Source: Rhodospirillales bacterium (lineage in GTDB: Bacteria; Pseudomonadota; Alphaproteobacteria; Rhodospirillales; 2-12-FULL-67-15). From it: a stretch of 36,757 nucleotides of DNA. The position numbers and the translations under genes were made by a program. Shown piece after piece: positions 1 through 11,882 of this stretch (positions are counted from its first letter, which is position 1; every line of letters starts with the position of its first letter). The stretch spans positions 1 to 36,757 of the forward strand of contig SHWG01000005.1 of the NCBI GenBank assembly GCA_009693905.1. The letters run 5' to 3'. The notes beneath the pieces are model-generated. The model saw only the letters and a list, made by a program, of their open reading frames with translations. It was not told where the DNA came from and did not search any database.

Positions 1-105
1 GTTTTGCACCGACTTAGCGCCCCGCTCGATGGGTGAAATCGAGTTAAACTTGAGTGTTAATGATTTTGCTCCAAACTTACGAGATGAGTCATAGAGAATA
101 AGAAA

Positions 106-1530
106 ATGAACGATCCTTCGCCACGCAGGTTTCTGTCGAAAGCGTTCGCCAATCTCAAGGGCCTGTGGCACGGCGTCGCTGGCGCCGGGTACAGCGCCGA
201 GACCGCGTCCTTGCGTCCCGATTTGCCCGATGGGGATGTGGACCGGGTGCGCCGCCAGATGCGCGAGTGTCTCGAATCCCGGGGCGGCGAGGTTTCGGCG
301 CGTGGCCGCGCCGCCGCCCTCGGGCGGGGGTATCTTGCCCTCGACGTGACCGGCCGGAGGCGTTTTCTCAAGGTTCTCGCCGAAGACCTCGAACCCGAGC
401 CCACGGGGGTGGACGACGCGATCCATTCCTATCAAACCGCCAAGGACCGCCAGGCGCGGCAAGCGGCGCGGGCGGCCCTGCGTCAAGCCTTGGAGAGCCC
501 GCGGGTGCGTCTTTTGACTCAATTCAACGCGTTGCCCGAGGGAGTCAAGTTCCTGGTCGATATGCGCGCCGAGGTCTTGAAATTTCTTCCCTACGAGCCT
601 TCGTTCGCGAGTCTCGAACGCGACCTCAAGGGGTTGCTCGCGACGTGGTTCGATATCGGTTTTCTCGAGTTGAGGCGGATCGCGTGGGACACCGCGCCGG
701 CGACCCTGCTCGAAAAGCTGATCGCCTACGAAGCGGTGCACGCCATCGGCGGCTGGGAGGATATCAAGAACCGGCTCGATTCCGACCGCCGCTGCTTCGC
801 CTACTTTCATCCGCGCATGCCGAACGAACCCTTGATCTTCGTCGAGGTGGCGCTGACCGACGGGCTCGCCGACAACGTCGACGCGCTGCTCGACGAGGCG
901 GCCCCGGTGCAGGACGCGAAGAACGCCGATACGGCGATCTTCTATTCGATCTCGAACGCGCAAAAAGGGCTCGCCGGAATCAGCTTTGGGGGATTCCTGA
1001 TCAAGCGGGTGGTGGACAGCCTGACCGCCGAATTCAGGGGTCTTAAAACTTTCGCCACTCTGTCGCCGGTCCCGGGCTTTTTGGCGTGGCTGGAAAAAGT
1101 TAAGGCCGAGAATGGAGCGGGCGTATTCCTGCCGGAAGAAGTCGCGCGCCTGAAGACGCTCGGCCTCGATGCGGAAAAACCCGACGCCATCGTCGAGGTC
1201 CTGCGCAAGCCCGAGTGGCCCGCCAACGCCGCGCTCGCCGAAGCCCTTAAGGAACCGCTGCTCCGGGCCTGCGCCCACTATCTCGCCCGCGAGAAGGCGG
1301 GGGAGAAACGGGCGCTCGATCCCGTCGCTCATTTCCATCTCACCAACGGCGCGCGACTCGAGCGGATCAATTGGCTGGCGGACACCTCGCCCAAGGGTTT
1401 TGCCCAGGCGGCCGGGATCATGGTCAACTACCTCTATCGGCTCGGGGACATCGAGGAAAACCACGAAGCCTACAGCGACCTGGGCGAAGTGCGCGTCTCT
1501 CCGAGCGTCCGTGCCCTGCTGAAAGCCTGA
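106..1530 (+). CDS. Malonyl-CoA decarboxylase
   Basis: 474-aa ORF; FYSISNAQKGLAGISFGGFLIKRVVDSL...FATLSPVPGFLAWL and C-terminal HFHLTNGARLERINWLADTSPKGFAQAAGIMVNYLYRL match the malonyl-CoA decarboxylase family as recalled. Confidence 0.93.
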   Translation: MNDPSPRRFLSKAFANLKGLWHGVAGAGYSAETASLRPDLPDGDVDRVRRQMRECLESRGGEVSARGRAAALGRGYLALDVTGRRRFLKVLAEDLEPEPTGVDDAIHSYQTAKDRQARQAARAALRQALESPRVRLLTQFNALPEGVKFLVDMRAEVLKFLPYEPSFASLERDLKGLLATWFDIGFLELRRIAWDTAPATLLEKLIAYEAVHAIGGWEDIKNRLDSDRRCFAYFHPRMPNEPLIFVEVALTDGLADNVDALLDEAAPVQDAKNADTAIFYSISNAQKGLAGISFGGFLIKRVVDSLTAEFRGLKTFATLSPVPGFLAWLEKVKAENGAGVFLPEEVARLKTLGLDAEKPDAIVEVLRKPEWPANAALAEALKEPLLRACAHYLAREKAGEKRALDPVAHFHLTNGARLERINWLADTSPKGFAQAAGIMVNYLYRLGDIEENHEAYSDLGEVRVSPSVRALLKA

Positions 1531-1561
1531 AAAAGTCGAATCTTTCCCCGCTCGGGCCGCG

Positions 1562-1589
1562 TTGACAGGTGGATGTTATGGTATAAAGT
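1562..1589 (+). promoter_or_regulatory. Putative sigma70 promoter for tRNA-Leu (TTGACA-N16-TAAAGT)
   Basis: Perfect -35 TTGACA at 1562-1567, 16-nt spacer, TAAAGT at 1584-1589, about 20 nt upstream of the tRNA 5' end. Confidence 0.55.
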
Positions 1590-1609
1590 TCGCGCGCCTT
1601 GCACGGCTT

Positions 1610-1694
1610 GCGGGCGTGGTGGAATTGGTAGACACGCGGGATTTAGGTTCCCGTGACGCAAGTCTTGGGGGTTCGAGTCCCTCCGCCCGCACCA
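1610..1694 (+). tRNA. tRNA-Leu (anticodon UAG), CCA encoded
   Basis: GCGGGCG...CGCCCGC acceptor stem, anticodon arm CGGGA-TTTAGGT-TCCCG, long variable arm, GGTTCGAGTCC T-arm, 3' ACCA. Confidence 0.95.
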
Positions 1695-1751
1695 GTCTCC
1701 ATCCCGTCCGGCGCCAACCGAAATGGACAGATCAGGATTCAGGATCAAGCG

Positions 1752-3176
1752 ATGTCGCAGCAAGTCACGGAAACGAAGTCGGACGGCCTCAGGCGGGAAT
1801 TCAAGATCGCCGTGCCGGCCAAGGAAATCGAATCGCAAATCGGCGAGCGGCTGAGCGATCTCGCCCGCAGCACCCGCTTGCCCGGGTTTCGCCCCGGCAA
1901 GGCTCCGCTCGCGATTCTCAAGCGCAAGTTCGGCGACGCGGTGCGCGGCGAGGTTCTCGATCGCGCGCTCAACGACTCGAGCCGCCAAGCCATGAGCGAG
2001 CGCGGCATTCGCCCCGCCGCCCAGCCGAGCATCGAGGTCACCGCCTTCGGCGACGGCAAGGATCTCGAATACACCTTGTCGCTCGACGTGATGCCGGACA
2101 TCAAACCGATGGACTTTTCCAAGCTCGCCATCGAGCGTCCGGTGGTTCCGGTGGACGAGTCCAAGGTCACGGAGACGCTCCAGCGTATCGCCGCGAGCCG
2201 CAAGACCAACAAGCTCGCGCCCGCCGGCCACGCCGCCGCCAAGGGCGACGTCGCGGTGATCGATTTTGTCGGCCGCGTCGACGGACAGGAATTTCCCGGC
2301 GGCAAGGCCGAAGGCTATTCGCTCGAGCTTGGCTCGGGAAGTTTTGTCCCCGGTTTCGAAGACCAACTCCTCGGCGTCAAGGCCGGGGCCCATCTCACGG
2401 TCAAGATCACCTTCCCGAAGGACTACGCCGCCCAGGAACTCGCCGGCAAGGACGTGGAATTCACCGTGACGGTGAAGGAAGTCCAACTCGCGGAACCGGC
2501 CGCCATCGACGACGCGCTGGCCAAAGCGGTCGGTCTCGCCGATCTCGACGCGCTGAAAGCCCGCGTCCGCGAAGAGCAGGGCCGCGAATACAAGGAAATC
2601 TCGCGTCTGCGCATGAAGCGCCAGCTGCTCGACCTGCTCAACGACGCGCACGACTTCGAAGTTCCGCCGACCCTGTTCGAGAACGAGTTTCAGGCCATCT
2701 GGAACCAGTTCGAGCAACAGCGTAAGCAGGCGGCCGAGGGCAAGGAAAGCACCGCGGAAGCCGTGACCGAGGCGGAAAAGATCAAAACCGACGACGAGCA
2801 CAAGGAAGATTTTCGCGCCATCGCCGAGCGGCGCGTCCGGCTCGGTCTTTTATTCTCGGAAGTGGCCCGTCTTAACAATATCCAGGTGAACCAAGAGGAA
2901 ATCAACCGGGCTCTGGTCCAGCAGGCGCAACGCTTCCACGGTCAGGAGCAGACGGTGGTCGAGCATTTCCGCAAAAATCCGGAAGCGATGCAAAGCCTGA
3001 TCGGACCCATCCTTGAGGACAAGATCGTGGACTTTGTCCTCGAAATGGCCAAGATCAAGGATAAGCCCGCGACTCTCGAAGAGCTTATCGAGATCGACGA
3101 TCGGGCCACGCCCAAAGATGACGCAAGCGGCAAGATGAAGCAGAAGACTTCGGTCAAAAAGAAATCTTCCAAATAA
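1752..3176 (+). CDS. tig: Trigger factor (peptidyl-prolyl isomerase chaperone)
   Basis: Internal Met of the 1653..3176 ORF (MSQQVTETKSDGLRREFKIAVPAKEIESQI...RLPGFRPGKAPLAILKRKFG); the upstream part of the ORF overlaps the tRNA. SD-like AGGA 7 nt upstream of the ATG. Confidence 0.95.
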   Translation: MSQQVTETKSDGLRREFKIAVPAKEIESQIGERLSDLARSTRLPGFRPGKAPLAILKRKFGDAVRGEVLDRALNDSSRQAMSERGIRPAAQPSIEVTAFGDGKDLEYTLSLDVMPDIKPMDFSKLAIERPVVPVDESKVTETLQRIAASRKTNKLAPAGHAAAKGDVAVIDFVGRVDGQEFPGGKAEGYSLELGSGSFVPGFEDQLLGVKAGAHLTVKITFPKDYAAQELAGKDVEFTVTVKEVQLAEPAAIDDALAKAVGLADLDALKARVREEQGREYKEISRLRMKRQLLDLLNDAHDFEVPPTLFENEFQAIWNQFEQQRKQAAEGKESTAEAVTEAEKIKTDDEHKEDFRAIAERRVRLGLLFSEVARLNNIQVNQEEINRALVQQAQRFHGQEQTVVEHFRKNPEAMQSLIGPILEDKIVDFVLEMAKIKDKPATLEELIEIDDRATPKDDASGKMKQKTSVKKKSSK

Positions 3177-3204
3177 TGCATGAGACAGCAAAGGCAATCG
3201 CGCG

Positions 3205-3864
3205 ATGAATAATCCGGTCGAGACTTACATGAACTATCTCGTCCCGATGGTGGTGGAGACCACCAACCGGGGCGAACGGGCTTACGACATCTATTCCCGC
3301 CTCTTGAAGGAGCGGATCATTTTTCTCACCGGCGGGGTGGACGACAGCGTCGCCAGCCTCATCTGCGCGCAGCTCCTTTTTCTCGAATCCGAGAATCCGA
3401 ACAAGGACATTGCGATTTACATCAACTCTCCGGGTGGAATCGTGACTTCGGGCCTCGCCATCTATGACACCATGCGCTACATCCGCCCCAGCGTCTCGAC
3501 GGTGTGCATCGGACAGGCGGCGTCGATGGGGTCGCTTCTGCTCTGTGCCGGAGAGAAGGGCAAGCGATTCGCGTTGCCGAACGCGCGAATCATGATTCAC
3601 CAGCCTTCGGGCGGCGTCCAGGGACAGGCGGCGGACATCGAGATTCACGCCCGCGAGATTCTCTTGCTCCGCGACCGGCTGAACCGAATCTATGCCCACC
3701 ACACCGGCAAGCCGGTCGAGGAACTTCTGCCCGCCATGGACCGGGACCGCTATCTGACCCCCGAGGACGCGCGCACGTTCGGGCTTATCGACGAGGTTGT
3801 GACGAGCCGTCCGCCCATGCCGCCGGCGGAAGGCACAAAGTCCGAGGAGCGCCCTAAGGGTTAA
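3205..3864 (+). CDS. clpP: ATP-dependent Clp protease proteolytic subunit
   Basis: [57 protein letters not shown]. Confidence 0.98.
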   Translation: MNNPVETYMNYLVPMVVETTNRGERAYDIYSRLLKERIIFLTGGVDDSVASLICAQLLFLESENPNKDIAIYINSPGGIVTSGLAIYDTMRYIRPSVSTVCIGQAASMGSLLLCAGEKGKRFALPNARIMIHQPSGGVQGQAADIEIHAREILLLRDRLNRIYAHHTGKPVEELLPAMDRDRYLTPEDARTFGLIDEVVTSRPPMPPAEGTKSEERPKG

Positions 3865-3889
3865 GGCTGCCTGCCGCCGCGGTCTTAAC

Positions 3890-3917
3890 CTTGTATTAAG
3901 GAATTTCGCGCCAATTT
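3890..3917 (+). promoter_or_regulatory. Candidate RpoH-like promoter upstream of clpX (CTTG-N17-CCAATTT); also readable as weak sigma70 TTGTAT-N18-TTTAAA
   Basis: CTTG 3890-3893, 17-nt spacer, CCAATTT 3911-3917, compared by eye with the alphaproteobacterial heat-shock consensus (CTTG-N17/18-CYTATNT as recalled). Confidence 0.35.
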
Positions 3918-4005
3918 AAAGAGTCGGTCGCTAGGGTGGGCCCCGTAAGGTTCGAATCCGGTAAAGGCATGAACTTGCGCGCTTTTCGGGATTGTGCCGG
4001 CCCAG

Positions 4006-4034
4006 CGCCAAGGGATACACTTGTCCTCTTGGCG
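4006..4034 (+). other. Stem-loop in clpP-clpX spacer
   Basis: CGCCAAG (4006-4012) pairs perfectly with CTTGGCG (4028-4034), with further GGA/TCC pairing inside. Confidence 0.55.
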
Positions 4035-4048
4035 TGTAAACGAAGCGG

Positions 4049-4067
4049 CCGCTCGCAAATCGAGCGG
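4049..4067 (+). promoter_or_regulatory. RBS-proximal stem-loop upstream of clpX
   Basis: CCGCTCG (4049-4055) - CAAAT - CGAGCGG (4061-4067), perfect 7-bp stem whose 3' arm overlaps the GGGG at 4066-4069 just before ATG 4076. Confidence 0.55.
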
Positions 4068-4075
4068 GGCAGTTA

Positions 4076-5341
<1,266 letters not shown>

Positions 5342-5400
5342 TCCCGATCCATTCGGTCGCGAATCGGGCCCTGTAACGAATCGCTTTTACCATACGGTGC

Positions 5401-5414
5401 GGGCAAATTTGCCC
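5401..5414. repeat. Perfect 14-bp palindrome GGGCAAATTTGCCC upstream of lon
   Basis: Sequence equals its own reverse complement. Confidence 0.6.
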
Positions 5415-5424
5415 TTGATTTCCC

Positions 5425-5456
5425 CTTGCGCCGGGGCTGGATCGAGCCCACTTTAG
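5425..5456 (+). promoter_or_regulatory. Candidate RpoH-like promoter upstream of lon (CTTG-N18-CCCACTTTAG)
   Basis: CTTG 5425-5428, 18-nt spacer, CCCACTTTAG 5447-5456; partial match to recalled CYTATNTNNG. Confidence 0.3.
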
Positions 5457-5523
5457 CTCGGTAACCCGACTGGAGCGGCGCTTTGTCCGCGCCGTTCACC
5501 TGGCCCAAGGAAAAGGACGCTCC

Positions 5524-7941
<2,418 letters not shown>

Positions 7942-8247
7942 CCGGCGAAAAAATCCGCCCGCTCCAGCCCCCCCTGATTCGCGGCTCGAAACCCTTTGCC
8001 CCGACCCCGGCGGCGGCGCGTGCCGTCCCTGGCGGGGATCGGGGGACAATCCCCCCGGCGCAACCTAACCCATTGGTGATACGAGTATATTTGTGCGGGG
8101 AAAGGGATGTTGCGGGGCGGCTCAGGGGTGACTCAAGCCCATTCGGATCTCACCTACGTGGGTGAATTTGCCCGGCCCGGCCCGGCTGGATTTTCTCGAC
8201 CTGGTTACGAACGCGCCGGAAATCCGCGCGATTCGGCCCGTTCGTCG

Positions 8248-8277
8248 TTGACCGGCTCGAAAAACAAGCCGTAAGAT
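8248..8277 (+). promoter_or_regulatory. Putative sigma70 promoter for hup (TTGACC-N18-TAAGAT)
   Basis: TTGACC 8248-8253, 18-nt spacer, TAAGAT 8272-8277, upstream of hup ATG 8361. Confidence 0.45.
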
Positions 8278-8332
8278 TTTACCTCAAGGCCGATTGCGGC
8301 AACCCATCCTGGGCCTTAGCCGGTCGGGCGTA

Positions 8333-8346
8333 CCGCTTTTGAGCGG
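8333..8346 (+). promoter_or_regulatory. RBS-proximal stem-loop upstream of hup
   Basis: CCGCT-TTTG-AGCGG perfect 5-bp stem abutting the SD GGAAGGGG. Confidence 0.45.
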
Positions 8347-8360
8347 AAGGGGATTTTGCG

Positions 8361-8633
8361 ATGAACAAGGAAGACCTGATCGAAGCGCTGACGAATGCCG
8401 CAGGCATGACCAAGGCCGGTGCGGGGCGGGTGGTGGATAGCGTCATTGACACCATCATCAAGTCCTTGAGCAAAGGAGAGGAAGTGCGCCTGCCCGGGTT
8501 TGGGGCCTTTGTCGTCACGAAGCGGGCCGCAAGCATGGGCCGCAACCCGAGAACCGGCGCGGCCATTCAAATTCCGGCCTCCAAGAACCCTAAATTTAGG
8601 GCAGCGAAAGCACTCAAAGACGCCGTAAACTAA
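8361..8633 (+). CDS. hupB: DNA-binding protein HU
   Basis: 90-aa MNKEDLIEALTNAAGMTKAGAGRVVDSVIDTI...VRLPGFGAFVVTKRAASMGRNPRTGAAIQIPASKNPKFRAAKALKDAVN, canonical HU; lon-hup synteny. Confidence 0.97.
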   Translation: MNKEDLIEALTNAAGMTKAGAGRVVDSVIDTIIKSLSKGEEVRLPGFGAFVVTKRAASMGRNPRTGAAIQIPASKNPKFRAAKALKDAVN

Positions 8634-8686
8634 CCCGTTCCGTCCCTTCCCGACGTCGTCGATTTGCGTTTGGGGCAAGCGGGCGC

Positions 8687-8762
8687 GGGCGGTTAGCTCA
8701 GTTGGTAGAGCGCCTCGTTTACATCGAGGAGGTCGGCGGTTCGAGCCCGTCACCGCCTACCA
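8687..8762 (+). tRNA. tRNA-Val (anticodon UAC), CCA encoded
   Basis: GGGCGGT/ACCGCCT acceptor stem, CCTCG-TTTACAT-CGAGG anticodon arm, GGTTCGAGCC T-arm, ACCA end. Confidence 0.96.
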
Positions 8763-8876
8763 TTTTGACGGCCTCTGCCCAGTCGGCAACGGCCGTAATC
8801 CCCCCGTTCCTTGACTTGCCGGGGGTGCTGGATTACATCGGGGCCCTCCCGCGCGGGGGCGTTCTTTCCACGCATC

Positions 8877-8953
8877 GGGGGTGTAGCTCAGTTGGTTAGA
8901 GCGCCGCCCTGTCACGGCGGAGGCCGCGGGTTCAAGTCCCGTCACTCCCGCCA
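8877..8953 (+). tRNA. tRNA-Asp (anticodon GUC), CCA encoded
   Basis: GGGGGTG/CACTCCC acceptor stem (one G-U), CCGCC-CTGTCAC-GGCGG anticodon arm, GGGTTCAAGTCCC T-arm, GCCA end. Confidence 0.96.
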
Positions 8954-9055
8954 TATTTTCTTCTTCGCTCACCCCCCGTTATTGTCCGGTTGCTGGCGAT
9001 CCGCTCCGGGCCAGATTCCCCTTGCCAGTTAAAGGGTTGCGCCCCCCCGTTGCCA

Positions 9056-9084
9056 TTGAAGACGCATCGCCGCTCGCCTAGACT
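9056..9084 (+). promoter_or_regulatory. Putative sigma70 promoter of the nuo operon (TTGAAG-N17-TAGACT)
   Basis: TTGAAG 9056-9061, exactly 17 nt, TAGACT 9079-9084, about 75 nt before nuoA. Confidence 0.45.
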
Positions 9085-9111
9085 GTCGGTGCTGGCGGGG
9101 ATGGGTAACAG

Positions 9112-9145
9112 ACCCCTTCGAGATGGGGGTAGGCGGGCCCCCGCC
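9112..9145 (+). other. Two tandem GC-rich stem-loops in the nuoA leader
   Basis: ACCCC-TTCGAGATG-GGGGT (9112-9130) and GGCGG-GCCC-CCGCC (9132-9145). Confidence 0.45.
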
Positions 9146-9159
9146 GCCCCTTTGAGAAC

Positions 9160-9537
9160 ATGGGTCCCGAGATGGACGCGCTGCTCGCCAATTATCTGCC
9201 GATCCTGATATTCCTCGGCGTTGCCGTCGCGATCACGGGGATCGCGATTGTGGGCTCGCTCGTCGTCGCCCGCCAGCGGCCCGACTCGGAAAAATCCGCG
9301 GCCTACGAGTGCGGCTTCGACGCCTTCAGCGACGCCCGCCACAAATTCGACGTTCGCTTCTATCTGGTGGCGATCCTGTTCATCATTTTCGATCTTGAAG
9401 TCGCCTTCCTGTTTCCTTGGGCGGTGGCGCTCGGCAAGATCGGCCTGTTCGGGTTCTGGTCGATGATGATCTTCCTTGCCGTACTCACGATCGGGTTCAT
9501 CTACGAGTGGCGAAAAGGAGCGCTGGAATGGGAGTAA
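9160..9537 (+). CDS. nuoA: NADH-quinone oxidoreductase subunit A (alternative start 9172)
   Basis: [41 protein letters not shown]. Confidence 0.96.
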   Translation: MGPEMDALLANYLPILIFLGVAVAITGIAIVGSLVVARQRPDSEKSAAYECGFDAFSDARHKFDVRFYLVAILFIIFDLEVAFLFPWAVALGKIGLFGFWSMMIFLAVLTIGFIYEWRKGALEWE

Positions 9538-10070
9538 CGACACAAATTCCCGCGGCCCTGCCGCCCGGCGCCGCCCAAGACGCCGCCTTGGAAGGCGTCA
9601 TCGGCGAATTCGCCGACAAGGGCTTCGTGATAGCCAACGTCGATCGCCTCGTTAATTGGGCGCGGACCGGATCGCTTTGGCCGATGACCTTCGGTCTTGC
9701 CTGCTGCGCGGTGGAGATGATCCACGCCTACATGAGCCGCTACGACCTCGATCGTTTCGGCGTGGTCCCGCGCGGGAGCCCGCGCCAGTCCGATGTCATC
9801 ATCGTCGCCGGAACGCTGACCAACAAAATGGCTCCCGCCTTTCGCCGGGTCTACGACCAGATGGCCGAACCGCGCTGGGTGATCTCGATGGGGTCCTGCG
9901 CCAACGGCGGCGGGTATTACCACTATTCCTATTCGGTCGTGCGCGGCTGCGACCGCGTCGTGCCCGTGGATATATACGTGCCGGGATGTCCGCCGACCGC
10001 CGAGGCGCTGGTCTACGGCATCCTGCAATTGCAAAAGAAGATACGCAGAACGGGAACGCTCTGGCGCTAG
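9528..10070 (+). CDS. nuoB: NADH-quinone oxidoreductase subunit B
   Basis: Internal Met of ORF 9417..10070; [56 protein letters not shown]; overlaps nuoA end. Confidence 0.97.
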   Translation: MGVTTQIPAALPPGAAQDAALEGVIGEFADKGFVIANVDRLVNWARTGSLWPMTFGLACCAVEMIHAYMSRYDLDRFGVVPRGSPRQSDVIIVAGTLTNKMAPAFRRVYDQMAEPRWVISMGSCANGGGYYHYSYSVVRGCDRVVPVDIYVPGCPPTAEALVYGILQLQKKIRRTGTLWR

Positions 10071-10093
10071 CCGCCGGCGGGCATGTGAAGGCG

Positions 10094-10696
10094 ATGGATC
10101 TGGCGCTCAAGGACCTTGGCGAATACGTCGCCGCCGCTTTGCCCAATGAGGTTCTCGGCGCGACCACGATAAACGACGAACTTGCGTTCACCGTGCACCG
10201 CGACGCCGTGCTCAAGGTGCTGAAATTCCTGCGCGACGACGCCAACTGCCAGTTCAAGCAACTGATGGATGTTTGCGGCGTGGATTATCCGGAACGCGAG
10301 AAACGTTTTGATGTCGTCTATAACCTGCTCAGCCTCGTGCATAACGTCCGCGCCCGAATCAAGCTGGAAACCGATGAAGTGACGCCGGTGCCTTCCGCCG
10401 CCGGAATTTTTTCCAGCGCCGGATGGTGGGAGCGCGAAGCGTGGGATATGTACGGCATCGCGTTTGCCGACCATCCCGACCTGCGCCGCATCCTCACCGA
10501 CTACGGCTTCGAAGGCCATCCTTTGCGCAAGGATTTCCCGCTCACCGGCTACGTCGAGGTTCGCTACGACGACGAGCAGAAGCGCGTGGTTTACGAACCG
10601 GTCAAACTGACCCAGGAATTCCGCACCTTCGACTTCTTGAGCCCTTGGGAAGGCGCGCTGCGCCTGCCCGGCGACGAGAAAGCGACCAAGAGCTGA
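10094..10696 (+). CDS. nuoC: NADH-quinone oxidoreductase subunit C (alternative GTG start 10085)
   Basis: Internal start of ORF 9656..10696; [49 protein letters not shown]. Confidence 0.95.
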   Translation: MDLALKDLGEYVAAALPNEVLGATTINDELAFTVHRDAVLKVLKFLRDDANCQFKQLMDVCGVDYPEREKRFDVVYNLLSLVHNVRARIKLETDEVTPVPSAAGIFSSAGWWEREAWDMYGIAFADHPDLRRILTDYGFEGHPLRKDFPLTGYVEVRYDDEQKRVVYEPVKLTQEFRTFDFLSPWEGALRLPGDEKATKS

Positions 10697-10703
10697 TCCG
10701 TTC

Positions 10704-11882
10704 ATGGTCGAAACCCGCATCCGCAATTTCAATCTCAATTTCGGTCCGCAACATCCGGCAGCGCACGGCGTGCTGCGCCTGGTGCTGGAAATGGACGGCG
10801 AAGTGATCGAGCGCGCCGACCCGCACATCGGCCTCTTGCACCGCGGGACCGAAAAGCTGATCGAGCACAAGAGCTATCTCCAAGCGGTGCCGTACTTCGA
10901 CCGCCTCGACTACGTCGCGCCCCAGAACCAGGAGCATGCTTTCGCCCTGGCGGTGGAAAAGCTGCTGGGCATCGCGCCGCCGCCGCGCGGCCAATACATC
11001 CGCGTTCTCTACGCCGAGATCGGCCGAATCCTCAATCACATCCTCAATGTCTGCTCCTACGCCATGGACGTTGGCGCGATGACGCCGATGCTGTGGGCGT
11101 TCGAGGAGCGCGAGCGGTTGATGGAATTCTGCGAACGCGCGTCCGGCGCGCGCCTGCACATGGCCTATTTCCGTCCCGGCGGCGTGGCGCGCGATCTCCC
11201 CGTCGGGTTGGTGGAGGACATCCACGCCTGGAACGAGCAGTTCCTCAAGGTGGTCGACGACATCGAGACGCTGCTGACCGAGAATCGAATCTTCAAGCAG
11301 CGCACCGTCGATATCGGCCGCATCGGCCCCGAGGACGCCCTCGACTGGGGTTTTTCCGGCCCGAATTTGCGCGCCAGCGGCTTCGCCTGGGATTTGCGCA
11401 AGTCGCAACCCTACGATGCCTACGCCGAGATGGATTTCGACGTGCCGGTCGGCAAGAACGGCGATTGTTACGATCGCTACCTGATCCGGATGCACGAGAT
11501 GCGCGAGAGCGTGAAAATCATCCGCCAATGCCTGGAGCGGATGCCCTCGGGCCGGGCCATGACCGACAACCGCAAGATCGCACCCCCGCCGCGCGGCGAC
11601 ATGAAGGGGTCGATGGAGGACTTGATCCATCACTTCAAGCTCTACACCGAGGGGTACCACGTTCCCGCCGGCGAAACTTACACCGCGGTCGAGGCGCCCA
11701 AGGGCGAGTTTGGCGTTTACCTCGTCTCCGACGGCACCAATCGCCCGTATCGCTGCAAGATCCGCGCGCCCGGATTCGCGCACTTGCAGGCGCTGGAATT
11801 TCTCTCGCGCGGCCACATGCTCGCCGACGTGGTCGCCAACATCGGCTCGATCGATATCGTTTTCGGGGAGATCGACCGGTGA
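10704..11882 (+). CDS. nuoD: NADH-quinone oxidoreductase subunit D
   Basis: [43 protein letters not shown]. Confidence 0.98.
   Translation: MVETRIRNFNLNFGPQHPAAHGVLRLVLEMDGEVIERADPHIGLLHRGTEKLIEHKSYLQAVPYFDRLDYVAPQNQEHAFALAVEKLLGIAPPPRGQYIRVLYAEIGRILNHILNVCSYAMDVGAMTPMLWAFEERERLMEFCERASGARLHMAYFRPGGVARDLPVGLVEDIHAWNEQFLKVVDDIETLLTENRIFKQRTVDIGRIGPEDALDWGFSGPNLRASGFAWDLRKSQPYDAYAEMDFDVPVGKNGDCYDRYLIRMHEMRESVKIIRQCLERMPSGRAMTDNRKIAPPPRGDMKGSMEDLIHHFKLYTEGYHVPAGETYTAVEAPKGEFGVYLVSDGTNRPYRCKIRAPGFAHLQALEFLSRGHMLADVVANIGSIDIVFGEIDR

Noticed and set aside
1562-2725. 387-aa plus ORF starting over the tRNA-Leu
   Set aside because: It begins with the characteristic tRNA translation (GVVELVDTRDLGSRDASLGGSSPSA) and continues out of frame through tig.
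3948-3964. tRNA T-arm-like GGTTCGAATCC in the clpP-clpX spacer
   Set aside because: Only about 2 bp of T-stem can form, and there is no acceptor, D or anticodon arm nearby; likely coincidence.
5343-5368. CCCGAT...ATCGGG hairpin after the clpX stop as a terminator
   Set aside because: Only 6 bp with a 14-nt loop and no T-tract; too weak to call a terminator.
11093-11878. N-terminal extension of the 11093..12475 ORF (and similar plus-frame extensions of the nuoC, nuoG, nuoN, rpsB and tsf ORFs)
   Set aside because: These segments are out-of-frame reads of the preceding gene; recognisable protein starts lie at internal start codons after it.
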